Notes: generated by a model from the sequence alone, not told the origin. A stretch of DNA of 64,000 bases from Anaerolineaceae bacterium (GCA_002699585.1 PABP01000013.1:1-64000); one strand, 5' to 3'. Numbered from the stretch's first letter, positions 35,548 through 44,816 are shown. Made by a program: numbers and translations.

Positions 35548-36630
35548 TCAAGGAAGCGCCACAGCAACTTCTGGTTGGAAGTTGTGTAAGTAGCCAGACA
35601 CTGCCAGTAACTCCGCATTGAGAACACTGGAACCCGCCGCCCCACGAATCGTGTTATGTGACAGCGCTGCGAATTTATAGCCTAGAACAGTGCACTCCCG
35701 CAGTCGGCCAATCGACGTCATCATGCCACCGCCGGCATTCCGATCTCGGCGTGGTTGGGGCCGATCAACCTGTGGTAAATATTGTAATGGTCGCTCTGGC
35801 GCAGACGGCAGCATCGCAACACGTTCATCGCCTGTATAACCTTCCCACGCGGCAATAACATCATCAATAGCTGGCTTTGAAGCAAGGTCAATGGAAACGT
35901 TCACCAAGTGGCCATCAATGACGGGTACGCGGGTACATGTTGCGCTGACGAGCATCTCGTAAGGCAGCACCCTTGCATCACTATACGCGCCCAGCATCTT
36001 TATCGATTCAGTTTCCATCTTGTCTTCGTCGGATGGTACATAGGGAATCACGTTCGCAATAATATCCAGAGAAGCGACACCCGGATAACCTGCCCCACTG
36101 ATAGCCTGCTCCGAAACGACAATGACGCGCTCAATACCAAACTGACGCAGCGGAGCCAGCGCCATCACAAGCGGCATGACCGTGCAATTACTGTTGGCGA
36201 CAAGTGCGCCAGTATCCCAACCGCGATTAGCGCGCTGGATATCGATTAAGCTGACGTGGTCCGCGTTGATTTCCGGCAGCAGCAAAGGAACATCAGCAGC
36301 CATGCGATGAGCCGAGGCATTGGTGCAGACCACATGCCCTTCTGATGCCAACTGTGGCTCACGGTCAACAGCAGCTTCTTTAGGTAATGCGCTGAAGACG
36401 AGTAGTGAATCTAGCTTGGCATCGAGAGGCTTAACAACAATATCGGTAACCGAAGACGGCGGATTGCCATCCAGCACCCAGTTGACAGCTTCGCCATATT
36501 TTTTCCCGGCGCTGGACTTGCCAACCAGCTCGGCAACCCGGAACCAGGGATGACCGTCCAGGAGTTGGATAAAGCGCTGCCCAACGGCACCTGTCGCACC
36601 CAAAATCGCCACATCAAGTTTGCTATGCAT
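35548..36630 (-). CDS. asd: Aspartate-semialdehyde dehydrogenase
   Basis: About 360 residues. Reduces aspartyl phosphate to the semialdehyde in synthesis of Lys, Thr, Met and diaminopimelate. NADP motif GATGAVGQRF; catalytic Cys in SNCTVMP; SEQAISGAGYPG; C-terminal LSHNTIRGAAGSSVLNAELL. The sequence style and the long insert correspond to the archaeal/fungal-type enzyme rather than the E. coli type. ATG 36630 (GAGGT upstream) is preferred to a longer frame from 36663. Monocistronic as far as seen. Confidence 0.94.
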   Translation of the reverse strand: MHSKLDVAILGATGAVGQRFIQLLDGHPWFRVAELVGKSSAGKKYGEAVNWVLDGNPPSSVTDIVVKPLDAKLDSLLVFSALPKEAAVDREPQLASEGHVVCTNASAHRMAADVPLLLPEINADHVSLIDIQRANRGWDTGALVANSNCTVMPLVMALAPLRQFGIERVIVVSEQAISGAGYPGVASLDIIANVIPYVPSDEDKMETESIKMLGAYSDARVLPYEMLVSATCTRVPVIDGHLVNVSIDLASKPAIDDVIAAWEGYTGDERVAMLPSAPERPLQYLPQVDRPQPRRDRNAGGGMMTSIGRLRECTVLGYKFAALSHNTIRGAAGSSVLNAELLAVSGYLHNFQPEVAVALP

Positions 36631-36733
36631 GAATGTATACCTCGTAGGTGAGCTAGCCCTCAAATCCAGGGTTCACTAAGACTGAGGGGACTTGACGAGA
36701 AAGTTGCACCATCGTATCACTCAAAGGTGCTAT

Positions 36734-36762
36734 TTGACAACGTCATAACCAGAACTTACAAT
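36734..36762 (+). promoter_or_regulatory. Promoter of SufR-like regulator gene
   Basis: TTGACA (36734-36739), 17-base spacer, TACAAT (36757-36762), 44 bases upstream of the ATG. Confidence 0.75.
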
Positions 36763-36805
36763 TTTTCTGAAAACGGTCTGCTAAATTCGGTTGGGGTGAC
36801 CTCAT

Positions 36806-37450
36806 ATGCCATATGAGATGCAAGATACACGGCGCAAGATCATCGATATTTTGCGGGAAAATAACCAGGCAACAGTCGATACAATTGTCAACTACCTAGC
36901 TGATAACTACGATCAGGAGCTCACTGCAGTCACAGTTCGACATCATCTCAACATTCTACAAGAGGATAATCTGGTTCGTTCTGATACACTTAAGCACCGC
37001 ACTTCGCCAGGGCGTCCCCAGCGGCTTTACGAATTGACATCCCAGGCAGAGGAGCATTTCCCCAGTAATTACCAACATCTGGTGGCATCGTTATTGCGAG
37101 AATTGCGCGCGACGCTGCCAGAAGAGCAAAGCAATGTAATACTCGAAGGGGCTGCGCTGACGATGGCCCACGAGGCGCAGATCCCAAAACACATGGATCT
37201 CGGCGAACGCCTCACGTATGCTGTCCGGTATTTAAATGAACACGGCTATGATGCCGATTACGAACCCGTTGATGATGGCTATCTGCTTCATACACGCAAC
37301 TGCCCTTATCACTCTTTGGCAAAGGGAGAAGACGGGTTGTGCCAACTCGATATGCGCTTGATTGCTGCCATGCTGGGGGCTATTCCCAGGATGACAGCCC
37401 ATATGGCACAGGGCGATAATGCGTGTTCCTATTTGATCCCGACTGAATGA
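36806..37450 (+). CDS. SufR-like Fe-S-sensing winged-helix regulator
   Basis: A 214-residue protein. The N-terminal winged helix (about 5-75; ATVDTIVNYL, TVRHHLNILQEDNLV) resembles ArsR/DeoR-type regulators and SufR. The C-terminal domain has three Cys spaced C-x12-C-x27-C (NCPYH, GLCQLD, NACSY), which fits the cluster-binding pattern of SufR proteins, some of which use three Cys. SufR represses Fe-S assembly genes when it holds a 4Fe-4S cluster. An A-type carrier gene with an operator-like dyad lies 115 bases downstream, which supports the assignment. Cluster binding itself is inferred. Confidence 0.83.
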   Translation: MPYEMQDTRRKIIDILRENNQATVDTIVNYLADNYDQELTAVTVRHHLNILQEDNLVRSDTLKHRTSPGRPQRLYELTSQAEEHFPSNYQHLVASLLRELRATLPEEQSNVILEGAALTMAHEAQIPKHMDLGERLTYAVRYLNEHGYDADYEPVDDGYLLHTRNCPYHSLAKGEDGLCQLDMRLIAAMLGAIPRMTAHMAQGDNACSYLIPTE

Positions 37451-37496
37451 CATTGTTATAGCATTACATTGGTATTGAAGAAGAGCGTCTTTTAAA

Positions 37497-37526
37497 TTGA
37501 CGGTCGTAGCAGAACTACGATATAAT
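37497..37526 (+). promoter_or_regulatory. Promoter of A-type carrier gene with embedded operator
   Basis: TTGACG (37497-37502) and TATAAT (37521-37526) flank an 18-base spacer. From 37504 to 37520 the spacer is a perfect inverted repeat, TCGTAG-N5-CTACGA. A dimeric protein bound there would cover the promoter. The SufR-like protein encoded upstream is the obvious candidate. Confidence 0.75.
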
Positions 37527-37565
37527 CTTAATCACAAATCATAGTAAAAGCAGGAGCTGCCAGTC

Positions 37566-37991
37566 ATGGCTGTTATTGAAGAACCTCAAACAACACAAGT
37601 TGAAGAAGCTGTACTGGTGGTCACACCATCCGCAGTTGATGTTATCAAGAACTTGCTTGAACAGCGTAACATCCCAGGTTATGCCCTGCGTGTGTTTGTC
37701 ACAGGTGGCGGCTGCTCTGGTTTGCAGTACGGCATGTCCTTTGAAGAAGGCCCCCAGGATAACGATGCGGTCGTCAGCGTGGACGATGTCACCCTGCTTG
37801 TTGACCCCACCAGCCTGGTCTACCTCAAGGGCGCAACCATCGATTTCGTCGATAGCTTGATTGGTGGCGGTTTCCGTATTGATAACCCCAACGCCATTTC
37901 TCAATGTGGTTGCGGCACGTCCTTTAAGGCGGATGGCAGCCCGGAAGCGGATGCGTGCGGTTGCGGTGGTACTTGCGGCAGCAGCTACTAA
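37566..37991 (+). CDS. A-type iron-sulfur carrier (IscA/ErpA/SufA family)
   Basis: A 141-residue protein that delivers Fe-S clusters to apo-enzymes. The family Cys residues are present: GGGCSGLQYG and the C-terminal CGCGTSF. Two features stand out: an N-terminal extension of about 17 residues, and an extra C-terminal tail with three more Cys (DACGCGGTCGSSY). AGGAGCTGCC precedes the ATG. Likely controlled by the SufR-like regulator next to it. Which subfamily (IscA, ErpA or SufA) it belongs to cannot be settled here. Confidence 0.93.
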   Translation: MAVIEEPQTTQVEEAVLVVTPSAVDVIKNLLEQRNIPGYALRVFVTGGGCSGLQYGMSFEEGPQDNDAVVSVDDVTLLVDPTSLVYLKGATIDFVDSLIGGGFRIDNPNAISQCGCGTSFKADGSPEADACGCGGTCGSSY

Positions 37992-38013
37992 GCCCAATGT
38001 CATTAGAGATAGG

Positions 38014-38040
38014 ACGCCTGCTTTTGCAGGCGTTTTTTTT
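38014..38040 (+). terminator. Intrinsic terminator after A-type carrier gene
   Basis: ACGCCTGC (38014-38021) and GCAGGCGT (38026-38033) form an 8-bp stem with a TTTT loop and a run of T. Confidence 0.92.
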
Positions 38041-38055
38041 ATTCTCCTGATTGGG

Positions 38056-38814
38056 TCATCGACGCAAGAACGAGACAAATAACCCTAGCATCCCACCTAT
38101 TGCCAGGAGCGTAATCGGGACAATCGGTGGCACGTTGCCTTCCGAGAACGTTGTCAGAATTTCACCGACTGTATCTGGCGTTGCCGTGGGTAGGGCGATT
38201 CCACTAGGTGTGGGCGTCCGCCGATCAATTGAGAATTCCGCCGGATAGGTAAAGGTCGGCAAGACACCACCCGGCAGCCCTGCGCCGCCATCACTGGTTT
38301 CGACATCCAGTGAGCGAGGCGATCCCGCATCTTCGGTTACATTCGCCTCTGGGGTTGTTGCCAGGATACCTGCTGGTGCTGTCGGTGTGGCAAAAGGATC
38401 GATATCTACAATAGCAGCCTGGTTGCCATCGATAGTCACAAGATCACTGTAGACCCAGGCGCGACCATTGGGCGAACCATCAAAAAAGAACTGATACCAA
38501 CTGAAATAGCGCCCAGTGACAATATAACTCACGTCCGGTTCGAGCGTGCCAATGATGGCGCCATCTTCTACATCTGGCAAACTGCGGACATTCGCGCTTT
38601 CGGCATTCAGAAGCAATGAGACCGGATTCTCTAAAGTCGCTGTAGGCGTTGGCGTGACGGTTGAGATGGTGACTTCGGTAGGCAATGCAGCCTGCGTTGG
38701 CAACTCAATAACAACTGGGGTCGGTGATGGACCCTGGGCTTGCGCTTGCCCTACTAACCCGCCAAAGCACAACACAAACAGCAACACGAAAACGTACGTA
38801 AATCGATACTTCAT
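38056..38814 (-). CDS. Exported SH3-like protein with C-terminal membrane anchor
   Basis: A 252-residue protein. Signal peptide (1-26, ending AQAQG), Thr/Pro-rich linker, SH3b-like domain (about 65-130; NAESANVRSLPDVEDG, WYQFFF, GRAWVYSDLV), a second low-complexity linker, then a transmembrane helix and two Arg at the extreme C-terminus (FVSFLRR). Topology: outside domain tethered by its tail. It follows the LysM/M23 gene by 11 bases and is probably in its operon. A wall-binding role is inferred. Confidence 0.78.
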   Translation of the reverse strand: MKYRFTYVFVLLFVLCFGGLVGQAQAQGPSPTPVVIELPTQAALPTEVTISTVTPTPTATLENPVSLLLNAESANVRSLPDVEDGAIIGTLEPDVSYIVTGRYFSWYQFFFDGSPNGRAWVYSDLVTIDGNQAAIVDIDPFATPTAPAGILATTPEANVTEDAGSPRSLDVETSDGGAGLPGGVLPTFTYPAEFSIDRRTPTPSGIALPTATPDTVGEILTTFSEGNVPPIVPITLLAIGGMLGLFVSFLRR

Positions 38815-38825
38815 GAGATTCGTCT

Positions 38826-40433
38826 TTAACGTTGGATCTGATTGATGGGATTGTCGCGGCCTTGCTCTGCCTGGACGACTTCATCGCCGCGCGTCATAAA
38901 TCCCTGGTATTCAAGATTGTTCCACGAAGATACTTGCCAGTCATCCATGACAAATGAGGGTGCAGCAAAAGTACAACTAGTACAATCCGCAGGCAGCCAT
39001 TCGCCATTGTAACGGCGAGCGACGTGTAAATGGGTCGCTGTGGAAAATCCGCCTGCGCACGAAGCGTGCCCAATTGGATCGCCGACCTGCACAGTCGTTC
39101 CCTGGGCGACACGATCTACCGAGGCAATATGCAAGTAATTGAAGGTCCAGCCCGTACGCTCATCGCCGTCGCCATCCAGGTCAATGACGACGGCGCCATC
39201 ATCACTGCGAGCAATGACGCCATCGGCTGCAGCGCGTACCCAGGACTCCGATACATAACAGAATGAACTGCCAGCGGGGCGCTCATCCGGTGGCGCGAAG
39301 TCAATCGCGGCCCAACCACTGCCATTACCCCAGCCACCATGTGGTCCGCCTGTAAAGAACCAGATTTCCCCGGCTGCAAAAGGTAATGCCAGTTCAGGTT
39401 GATCTAGGCCAAGGGGAACCAGATCTGACGCGACGGTCGCTTGTGGATCGCCAAAGAGGCGGCTGTAGACGGCATAAAAGCCATTCGGGCTGATGTCATA
39501 CTGCCAACGTACGGGTTCTGAATTCAGGCTAAGGAAGTACTGAAGAGCGGCGGTTGCCGCATTGATCTGCGTCGCATACAGGTAACGCTCACCAGAAGCG
39601 AAGGAGATGGTGGTGTTGCCATTGTATTTGTAACCGTAATATCCCCGACTGAGTTCGTTGGCGACCCAGCCAAGCTGTTTATAGAGGCCAGCACGATCAA
39701 TCGCCCCGGACTCTTCCAGACTGATGACAGGATGATCGAGCAATGTTTCTAAGGGCTGCGAGTTAGACAACCAGCCAGCGCGGTATTCCAGCATGGCCAG
39801 CAGCAAACGCGGATCGACGCTATTCTCCAGGGCGACACGCTCGACAATTGCCGCTGCATCAAGCGTATCAAACTGTTCTACGCCATTGTCCAGGCTCGTG
39901 CGGACGTCATCAGTCACCTGACGGATATAACCGGGCTGCTGAGCGACGAAAGCAACAACATCGAAGCCAATGCTCTGAGGTCCCCGCACAAAGAGACTAT
40001 CCGGCAAAATGATGAAATTAGCTGTTTGCTCCGTGGTGACTGCGGGGAGATTCAACACCTGCCCTACTGAAATAATGTCCGGGTTGACCAGGTCGTTTTG
40101 GGCAAGCAAGGCATCGACTGTGACATTATAGCGCTCGGCAATGATCGAGAGCGTTTCCCCCGCCTGGACAATGTGCGTCGTTGCGAAAGCATCGGTCATT
40201 GTCGAACTGCTGCTAACAACGGATTCCTCTACAACAATTTGGTTATCCACATCTGGCGCCTGTGGCGGTTGGACGCTATCCGCAGTTGATGAGGCTCCCG
40301 ATGAGACAACAGGTTGTGGCGTTGAGGTGATAACAACAATGGTCGGTGCTGGTTGGCACCCAACACCGATCATCATGAGGACACAAATTAGGAGAAAGAA
40401 CTGTTTACGCAAGTTTATTCGCCATAACTCCAT
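38826..40433 (-). CDS. LysM-M23 family peptidoglycan hydrolase, lipoprotein
   Basis: A 535-residue protein with lipobox IGVGC near residue 26. A LysM domain (about 88-132; HIVQAGETLSIIAERYNV, GQVLNLP) binds glycan. The middle about 200 residues are unassigned. The C-terminal M23-type domain has the HLHVARRYNG motif with the HxH zinc ligands and GHASCAG nearby. The first zinc ligand region (GPHGGWG) is consistent with, but not a perfect match to, the family. Probably an endopeptidase or an amidase-activating regulator. Its start lies within the end of the upstream TolB-like gene. Confidence 0.82.
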   Translation of the reverse strand: MELWRINLRKQFFLLICVLMMIGVGCQPAPTIVVITSTPQPVVSSGASSTADSVQPPQAPDVDNQIVVEESVVSSSSTMTDAFATTHIVQAGETLSIIAERYNVTVDALLAQNDLVNPDIISVGQVLNLPAVTTEQTANFIILPDSLFVRGPQSIGFDVVAFVAQQPGYIRQVTDDVRTSLDNGVEQFDTLDAAAIVERVALENSVDPRLLLAMLEYRAGWLSNSQPLETLLDHPVISLEESGAIDRAGLYKQLGWVANELSRGYYGYKYNGNTTISFASGERYLYATQINAATAALQYFLSLNSEPVRWQYDISPNGFYAVYSRLFGDPQATVASDLVPLGLDQPELALPFAAGEIWFFTGGPHGGWGNGSGWAAIDFAPPDERPAGSSFCYVSESWVRAAADGVIARSDDGAVVIDLDGDGDERTGWTFNYLHIASVDRVAQGTTVQVGDPIGHASCAGGFSTATHLHVARRYNGEWLPADCTSCTFAAPSFVMDDWQVSSWNNLEYQGFMTRGDEVVQAEQGRDNPINQIQR

Positions 40434-41746
40434 ACAGCGAAGCCGCCGTGACCAATCGCTATCGGCAGCGCCGTAACGTCTAATACATTGCGTATTTGTA
40501 CTAGAGAAACCATGCTGTCTTCAAGCATCAATTCTGGATAGACGATATATTGGCTATCTGGCGACCAGATGTTATGGCTCTGGGCGAACTGGTCAAAATA
40601 AAGAATCATGTAGATGAGGCCGGGTGTAGGAAGAAACGGCTCAAATGTCGTACTCAAGTCTGATTCGATGTCTAGCACGTTCCACGACAATGCAAAGTCA
40701 GACTGGATAGGTTGGAATTCGCCGGGTGTATATTGCACGTATTGGTGCTGCGCTGATGGATTACTGGCGCTATCACCGCCGGCAATGGCAGGCGTAACAT
40801 AGGCGAGTTTGCTACTATCCGGCGACCAGAAGAAAGCAACAATATCCCTTAGGACTGTCTGGCTGATGATGCCGCCTGTGGTGGAATCAACCACGAGCAA
40901 TGGACCATAGCCGTTGTCGTCAAGCACACGATAAGCTACATATTGGCCATCAGGTGACCAGGAAAAAGATAGACTTCCAACAAGGTTCTCCGCAAGAATT
41001 GTCACGTCACCTTCTTCCAGGATAACGAGGTTGGTCCGCCTGGGCCCGTCGCCTGGTAGACCCAATAAGATGCGATGATCAACTGGCGACCAATGCGGGG
41101 CCTGGAATGCGCCTGATGTGCGTTGGTCCAACGACTCATCAACATCGCCCAGCGCACCGGAGTAAATCGACAAGCGGCGATTGTTGCGATGAAATGCGAG
41201 TTGGGATGCATCTGGACTCCAACTGTAATAGAAAGGCGACCCCATCGCGACAATATCAACTTGAGCGTCCTCGCGTGTATCGCGGACCATCGTTAGATTG
41301 AGTCCACCTGTTTGGACACTGTTAACCAGCATGGCCAGTTCGCGACAGGTCGCATCATCGCAGGAGGCAGGCGCCCACGCGGCATATATCACACTCTCGC
41401 CTACCGCATCAAATACCAACCGACCGGGTGAGACCGCGTCCGAAGAAATATAGGCAGATGTGTTGAAGTCGGTCGCAAACTCTAAATCACAGCAGAAATA
41501 AGCGAGGCGACCATCCTTACTCCAGGTGGGCCACTGATAGCGTACTGTTGAGGATGCATTATCTGTCAGGTCGACCGTTTCTTCAGTCGCAGCATCAAAA
41601 ACGTGAATATTAAAGTCGTCGCCGACATATGCAATTCGGCCCGGTATATCGCTTCCATTGGTTTCTTGGAGGGCAATGACGGGTAAAGCGAGTGAGAAGA
41701 TAAACAGCAGTATAAAAAGTGGTGTGTAACGGTGAATAAAGCGCAT
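40415..41746 (-). CDS. Exported TolB/WD40-like beta-propeller protein
   Basis: A 443-residue protein with a signal peptide (about 1-26). It has repeated blades with the TolB-type signature W-SPD (WSPDASQLAFHR, WSPDGQYVAYR, WSPDSSKLAYV, WSPDSQYIVYP). Such propellers act as protein-interaction platforms. GGAGCC precedes the ATG. It heads a three-gene series (propeller, LysM/M23, SH3/TM) on the minus strand, all envelope proteins. Confidence 0.82.
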   Translation of the reverse strand: MRFIHRYTPLFILLFIFSLALPVIALQETNGSDIPGRIAYVGDDFNIHVFDAATEETVDLTDNASSTVRYQWPTWSKDGRLAYFCCDLEFATDFNTSAYISSDAVSPGRLVFDAVGESVIYAAWAPASCDDATCRELAMLVNSVQTGGLNLTMVRDTREDAQVDIVAMGSPFYYSWSPDASQLAFHRNNRRLSIYSGALGDVDESLDQRTSGAFQAPHWSPVDHRILLGLPGDGPRRTNLVILEEGDVTILAENLVGSLSFSWSPDGQYVAYRVLDDNGYGPLLVVDSTTGGIISQTVLRDIVAFFWSPDSSKLAYVTPAIAGGDSASNPSAQHQYVQYTPGEFQPIQSDFALSWNVLDIESDLSTTFEPFLPTPGLIYMILYFDQFAQSHNIWSPDSQYIVYPELMLEDSMVSLVQIRNVLDVTALPIAIGHGGFAVWSYGE

Positions 41747-41849
41747 GGCGCAGGCTCCATTACCTGTTGGGCATGCAGATGAGACCTAGTATACTATGCA
41801 GAATAATGAGACGTTTTACTTTCTATAGAACAACTTAGGAGATACTCAG

Positions 41850-42176
41850 ATGCCTAGTCAAGATGAAGTCGCTCAAGTCTTCCCAGAGATGGTCGAGCGT
41901 TTCCAGCCACAGAAGGCAGGCGACATGAATACAACGATCTTTTTCGATCTCAGTGGAGATAATGGGGGCCAATACTGGGTAAAGATCGCGGATGGTGCAG
42001 TTGAACATGGCACCGGACAAACCACTGCTGATATGACGGTGCGGTCATCAGCGGATGATTTCTACGATCTCATCAATGGCGACCTGAACCCCATGAATGC
42101 TGTCATGTTTGGTAAAGTCAAGGTGTCCGATGTCGGCATCGGCATGAAGATGATGAACGTTTTCAACCTGGGCTAG
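41850..42176 (+). CDS. SCP2 sterol-binding-domain protein
   Basis: A 108-residue single-domain protein of the SCP2 family (FFDLSGDNGGQYWVKIADG, DMTVRSSADDFYDLINGDLNPM, KVKVSDVGIGMKMM). SCP2 domains have a hydrophobic tunnel that binds lipids or acyl-CoA. AGGAGA lies upstream of the ATG. Stand-alone gene followed by a terminator. Confidence 0.88.
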   Translation: MPSQDEVAQVFPEMVERFQPQKAGDMNTTIFFDLSGDNGGQYWVKIADGAVEHGTGQTTADMTVRSSADDFYDLINGDLNPMNAVMFGKVKVSDVGIGMKMMNVFNLG

Positions 42177-42216
42177 ATGCATGCTCCACTGCCCATGTCA
42201 ATAGCACCAGATAGCA

Positions 42217-42247
42217 AAAATGGCCGCAACAATGCGGCCATTTTTTT
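42217..42247. terminator. Bidirectional terminator
   Basis: TGGCCGCA (42221-42228) and TGCGGCCA (42233-42240) with an A-run before and a T-run after. It can serve the SCP2 gene and the convergent HEAT gene. Confidence 0.88.
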
Positions 42248-42270
42248 GCACGATATGTGAGTCGACGTTG

Positions 42271-43293
42271 TTAGTCGTCGAGCGGCATGTCAAAGTTGCC
42301 GATGAGCAGGTCGCCACTCAATAAGCCGGCGTTACCGATAGCATCTTCAATGACTTCTAGCAGGACTTCATCACCTTCGGACTCGGCATCTTCCAACGCA
42401 TTTTCTAACATACGCATAGCTTCACGCCCACCGATTTCACCCAGTGCCCAGATGATAGCCGACCTGGTATCGAGGTCCGCGTCTTCATATATGTGTGCGA
42501 AAGCGGGAACAGCTTCCTCTAGCTGCAACTCGCCGGCGGCACGGGCGGCAATGGCCTGAATATCGACATCGTTGCTGGAAAGTTCTTCCAGCACATGGTC
42601 TGACCAGCGCTCATCGCAACTACGCCCCATTGCCACAATTGCACTACGGCGTAGCTCGTTTTCGCCTGCGCTATAAGCCTGATCGATGTGTGTAGCCACA
42701 TCAGAATGACTGCAATTGGCGATAGCTTCCAGGGAAGCGGCACGCAGCAGCGTATCCGTCTGTGGGCTATTCAAGAGCGATAGCAAATGCTCCCGAACAG
42801 GTTGAACATAACGGTCGGTGATTTTGCCAAGTTCGGCAAGCAGTACGAAATTGCCAAGTGCACGACTGGCATTAATCTGTGTCGGCAAATCCTGATCAGT
42901 CATCAGGACGTGGCGCAGTGCACTGAGTGCTGTCAGCGTTTCACTTTCGTACAGGAGTTCGACAGCCGTACGGCGAACAGTCGTATCGGTATCGTCATGA
43001 AGGACCATGATGCCGATTGGTTCGAAATTAAGTTCGAGGTTGCTGTAGGCTGCATCGATCATCATTTGCAGCAAAAGCTGGCGCTGGGTCGTGTCCATCA
43101 GATCCCAGACTTTGTGGAAATCACGAATTTGCGAGTCTATCAGGCCAGACAGACCATACAGAATTTCCGGGTCGGGCATATTGCCTTCGTTTGAGCTAAG
43201 TTGCTGAATCGCCTCTTCAAAGGTCGGGTAACGCTCAAGCTCAACGTCGTTGAATTGATCATTGAATTGTGTTGATGTGTTAGATGTATCCAT
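42271..43293 (-). CDS. HEAT-repeat protein
   Basis: A 340-residue acidic soluble protein of HEAT/PBS-lyase-like helical repeats (TVRRTAVELLYES, LRRSAIVAMGRS, DIQAIAARAAGEL, DTRSAIIWALGEIGG). ATG 43293 is chosen; a TTG one codon upstream abuts the GAGGA site. It lies 50 bases downstream of rseP on the same strand. Likely a protein-binding scaffold; partner unknown. Confidence 0.82.
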   Translation of the reverse strand: MDTSNTSTQFNDQFNDVELERYPTFEEAIQQLSSNEGNMPDPEILYGLSGLIDSQIRDFHKVWDLMDTTQRQLLLQMMIDAAYSNLELNFEPIGIMVLHDDTDTTVRRTAVELLYESETLTALSALRHVLMTDQDLPTQINASRALGNFVLLAELGKITDRYVQPVREHLLSLLNSPQTDTLLRAASLEAIANCSHSDVATHIDQAYSAGENELRRSAIVAMGRSCDERWSDHVLEELSSNDVDIQAIAARAAGELQLEEAVPAFAHIYEDADLDTRSAIIWALGEIGGREAMRMLENALEDAESEGDEVLLEVIEDAIGNAGLLSGDLLIGNFDMPLDD

Positions 43294-43343
43294 CAATCCT
43301 CACACGTCCTGTGAACTATTGACTGTATTACGTTATTGCTCCC

Positions 43344-44816
43344 TTAAACCGGTATGGTAAAGGGATTGATGAGATCGTAAATGATAATGAGTACGGCCAG
43401 CGCCAGAATGATATAGAGGCCAATACGAATAATCGCAGCTTCTATGCGGATAGGTACCGGCTTACCGCGCACCAGTTCAATGAGCACGAACAGAATGCGG
43501 CCGCCATCCAATGGCGGGAACGGCAGCAAGTTTGTGATACCCAGGAAAATGCTAACCATCGCGATGAAGTTTAGGATGAGGCCCGGTGTGCCATCGTTGA
43601 TACTCCGCTGCAAGAACTCTGCACCAATGCGACTAATCCCCACCACGCTAACCGGACGTGCTTCTTCCGGGCTGATGGTGCCCTCGATCAACTGCTTGGG
43701 CAGTGTGATGACGGTCCCAATAATGTTTCCTGTTTGGTTGAAGCCATAGGCAATGGCTTTGTCGAGCGGCTGCGGGATCATCTTCTCCTGCGGGACACTG
43801 GGTGCGAAGCTGGTGCCATCGGCTGTGAAGTACAGTGATTCAATGGCAATACCAATTCGGCCCTCCCCTTCTGGTGGGTTCACGCGCGGGGTCAATCTTG
43901 TCTCATAGGTTTCGCCATCGCGCATATAGCCCAGGGTTACAGGCGTACCCGCCTGACCAATAGTTGCTTCGATCAAAGAACCAGACGGATCAGCAAAATC
44001 AGGCGCAATGCCATTGAAACTCACGATCACATCACCGGGTTCCAGGCCTGATTCATCGGCTGGTGAGTCCAGCGCAACAGTCCGAATATGAACACCTGCC
44101 TGCATTGACAGGTCTGCTGCATTGACTGTTACAGTGTAGGGTTCGCCTGTTTCGTAACGCACCATGTCGAGCGTGATGTCACCCGTGCTCTCTATGACAA
44201 GTAGGGCGAATTCGCTGGTGGATTGGAAAAGCTCACCGTCAACGCGCTCAATGACATCCCCATACGTGATACCTGCCTGGGCAAAGGTACTATCCGGCTC
44301 CAATGTGATAATTTGCGAACGCGCGCCCACAACTTCCGGCAGGCCAAGCAGCGCAACGATAATAAATAGCATGATCGCTGATACCACGTTAGCTAACGCC
44401 CCGGCTGCCATAAAGAAAATGCGGGCGGCGGCACTGGCATCCTGCACGCTGACCATATCTTCATCGGCGACACCGCGCTCACGAAGCGTGGCGCGCATGT
44501 CTTCGACCTCATGTTTGGGCTTTTCGTCTAGTTCGTCGCCCTCATCATCGTCTTCAACTGGTCCAGCCATGTCTTCGCCAAGTGGGAGTACATAACCGCC
44601 AATCGGCAGCCAGTTAATGACGATGTCAGTTTCTCCCCAGCGGAACAGCCGAGCCATGCGTGGCGGCCAGCCAACTGCAAATTCCAGCACGCTAATGCCT
44701 GCTAGCTTGGCTGCAAGGAAATGCCCTAATTCGTGGATGATGATGGCTGGGATCAAGACCAGCGCGAATGCCAAGACTGACATCAGGAATTCGTTTTGAA
44801 ACAGGCCTTCAAACAT
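43344..44816 (-). CDS. rseP: Site-2 intramembrane metalloprotease RseP (M50)
   Basis: A 490-residue membrane protease that cleaves transmembrane proteins such as anti-sigma factors. The first membrane segment holds the zinc motif HELGH. The third Zn ligand lies in LLPFPPLDGGRI near the C-terminus. Two PDZ-like domains (about 165-235 and 238-310) lie between. An acidic insert of about 30 residues (PVEDDDEGDELDEK), unusual in length, follows the first GxxxP region. The catalytic residues are intact. No substrate anti-sigma factor is nearby. Confidence 0.94.
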   Translation of the reverse strand: MFEGLFQNEFLMSVLAFALVLIPAIIIHELGHFLAAKLAGISVLEFAVGWPPRMARLFRWGETDIVINWLPIGGYVLPLGEDMAGPVEDDDEGDELDEKPKHEVEDMRATLRERGVADEDMVSVQDASAAARIFFMAAGALANVVSAIMLFIIVALLGLPEVVGARSQIITLEPDSTFAQAGITYGDVIERVDGELFQSTSEFALLVIESTGDITLDMVRYETGEPYTVTVNAADLSMQAGVHIRTVALDSPADESGLEPGDVIVSFNGIAPDFADPSGSLIEATIGQAGTPVTLGYMRDGETYETRLTPRVNPPEGEGRIGIAIESLYFTADGTSFAPSVPQEKMIPQPLDKAIAYGFNQTGNIIGTVITLPKQLIEGTISPEEARPVSVVGISRIGAEFLQRSINDGTPGLILNFIAMVSIFLGITNLLPFPPLDGGRILFVLIELVRGKPVPIRIEAAIIRIGLYIILALAVLIIIYDLINPFTIPV

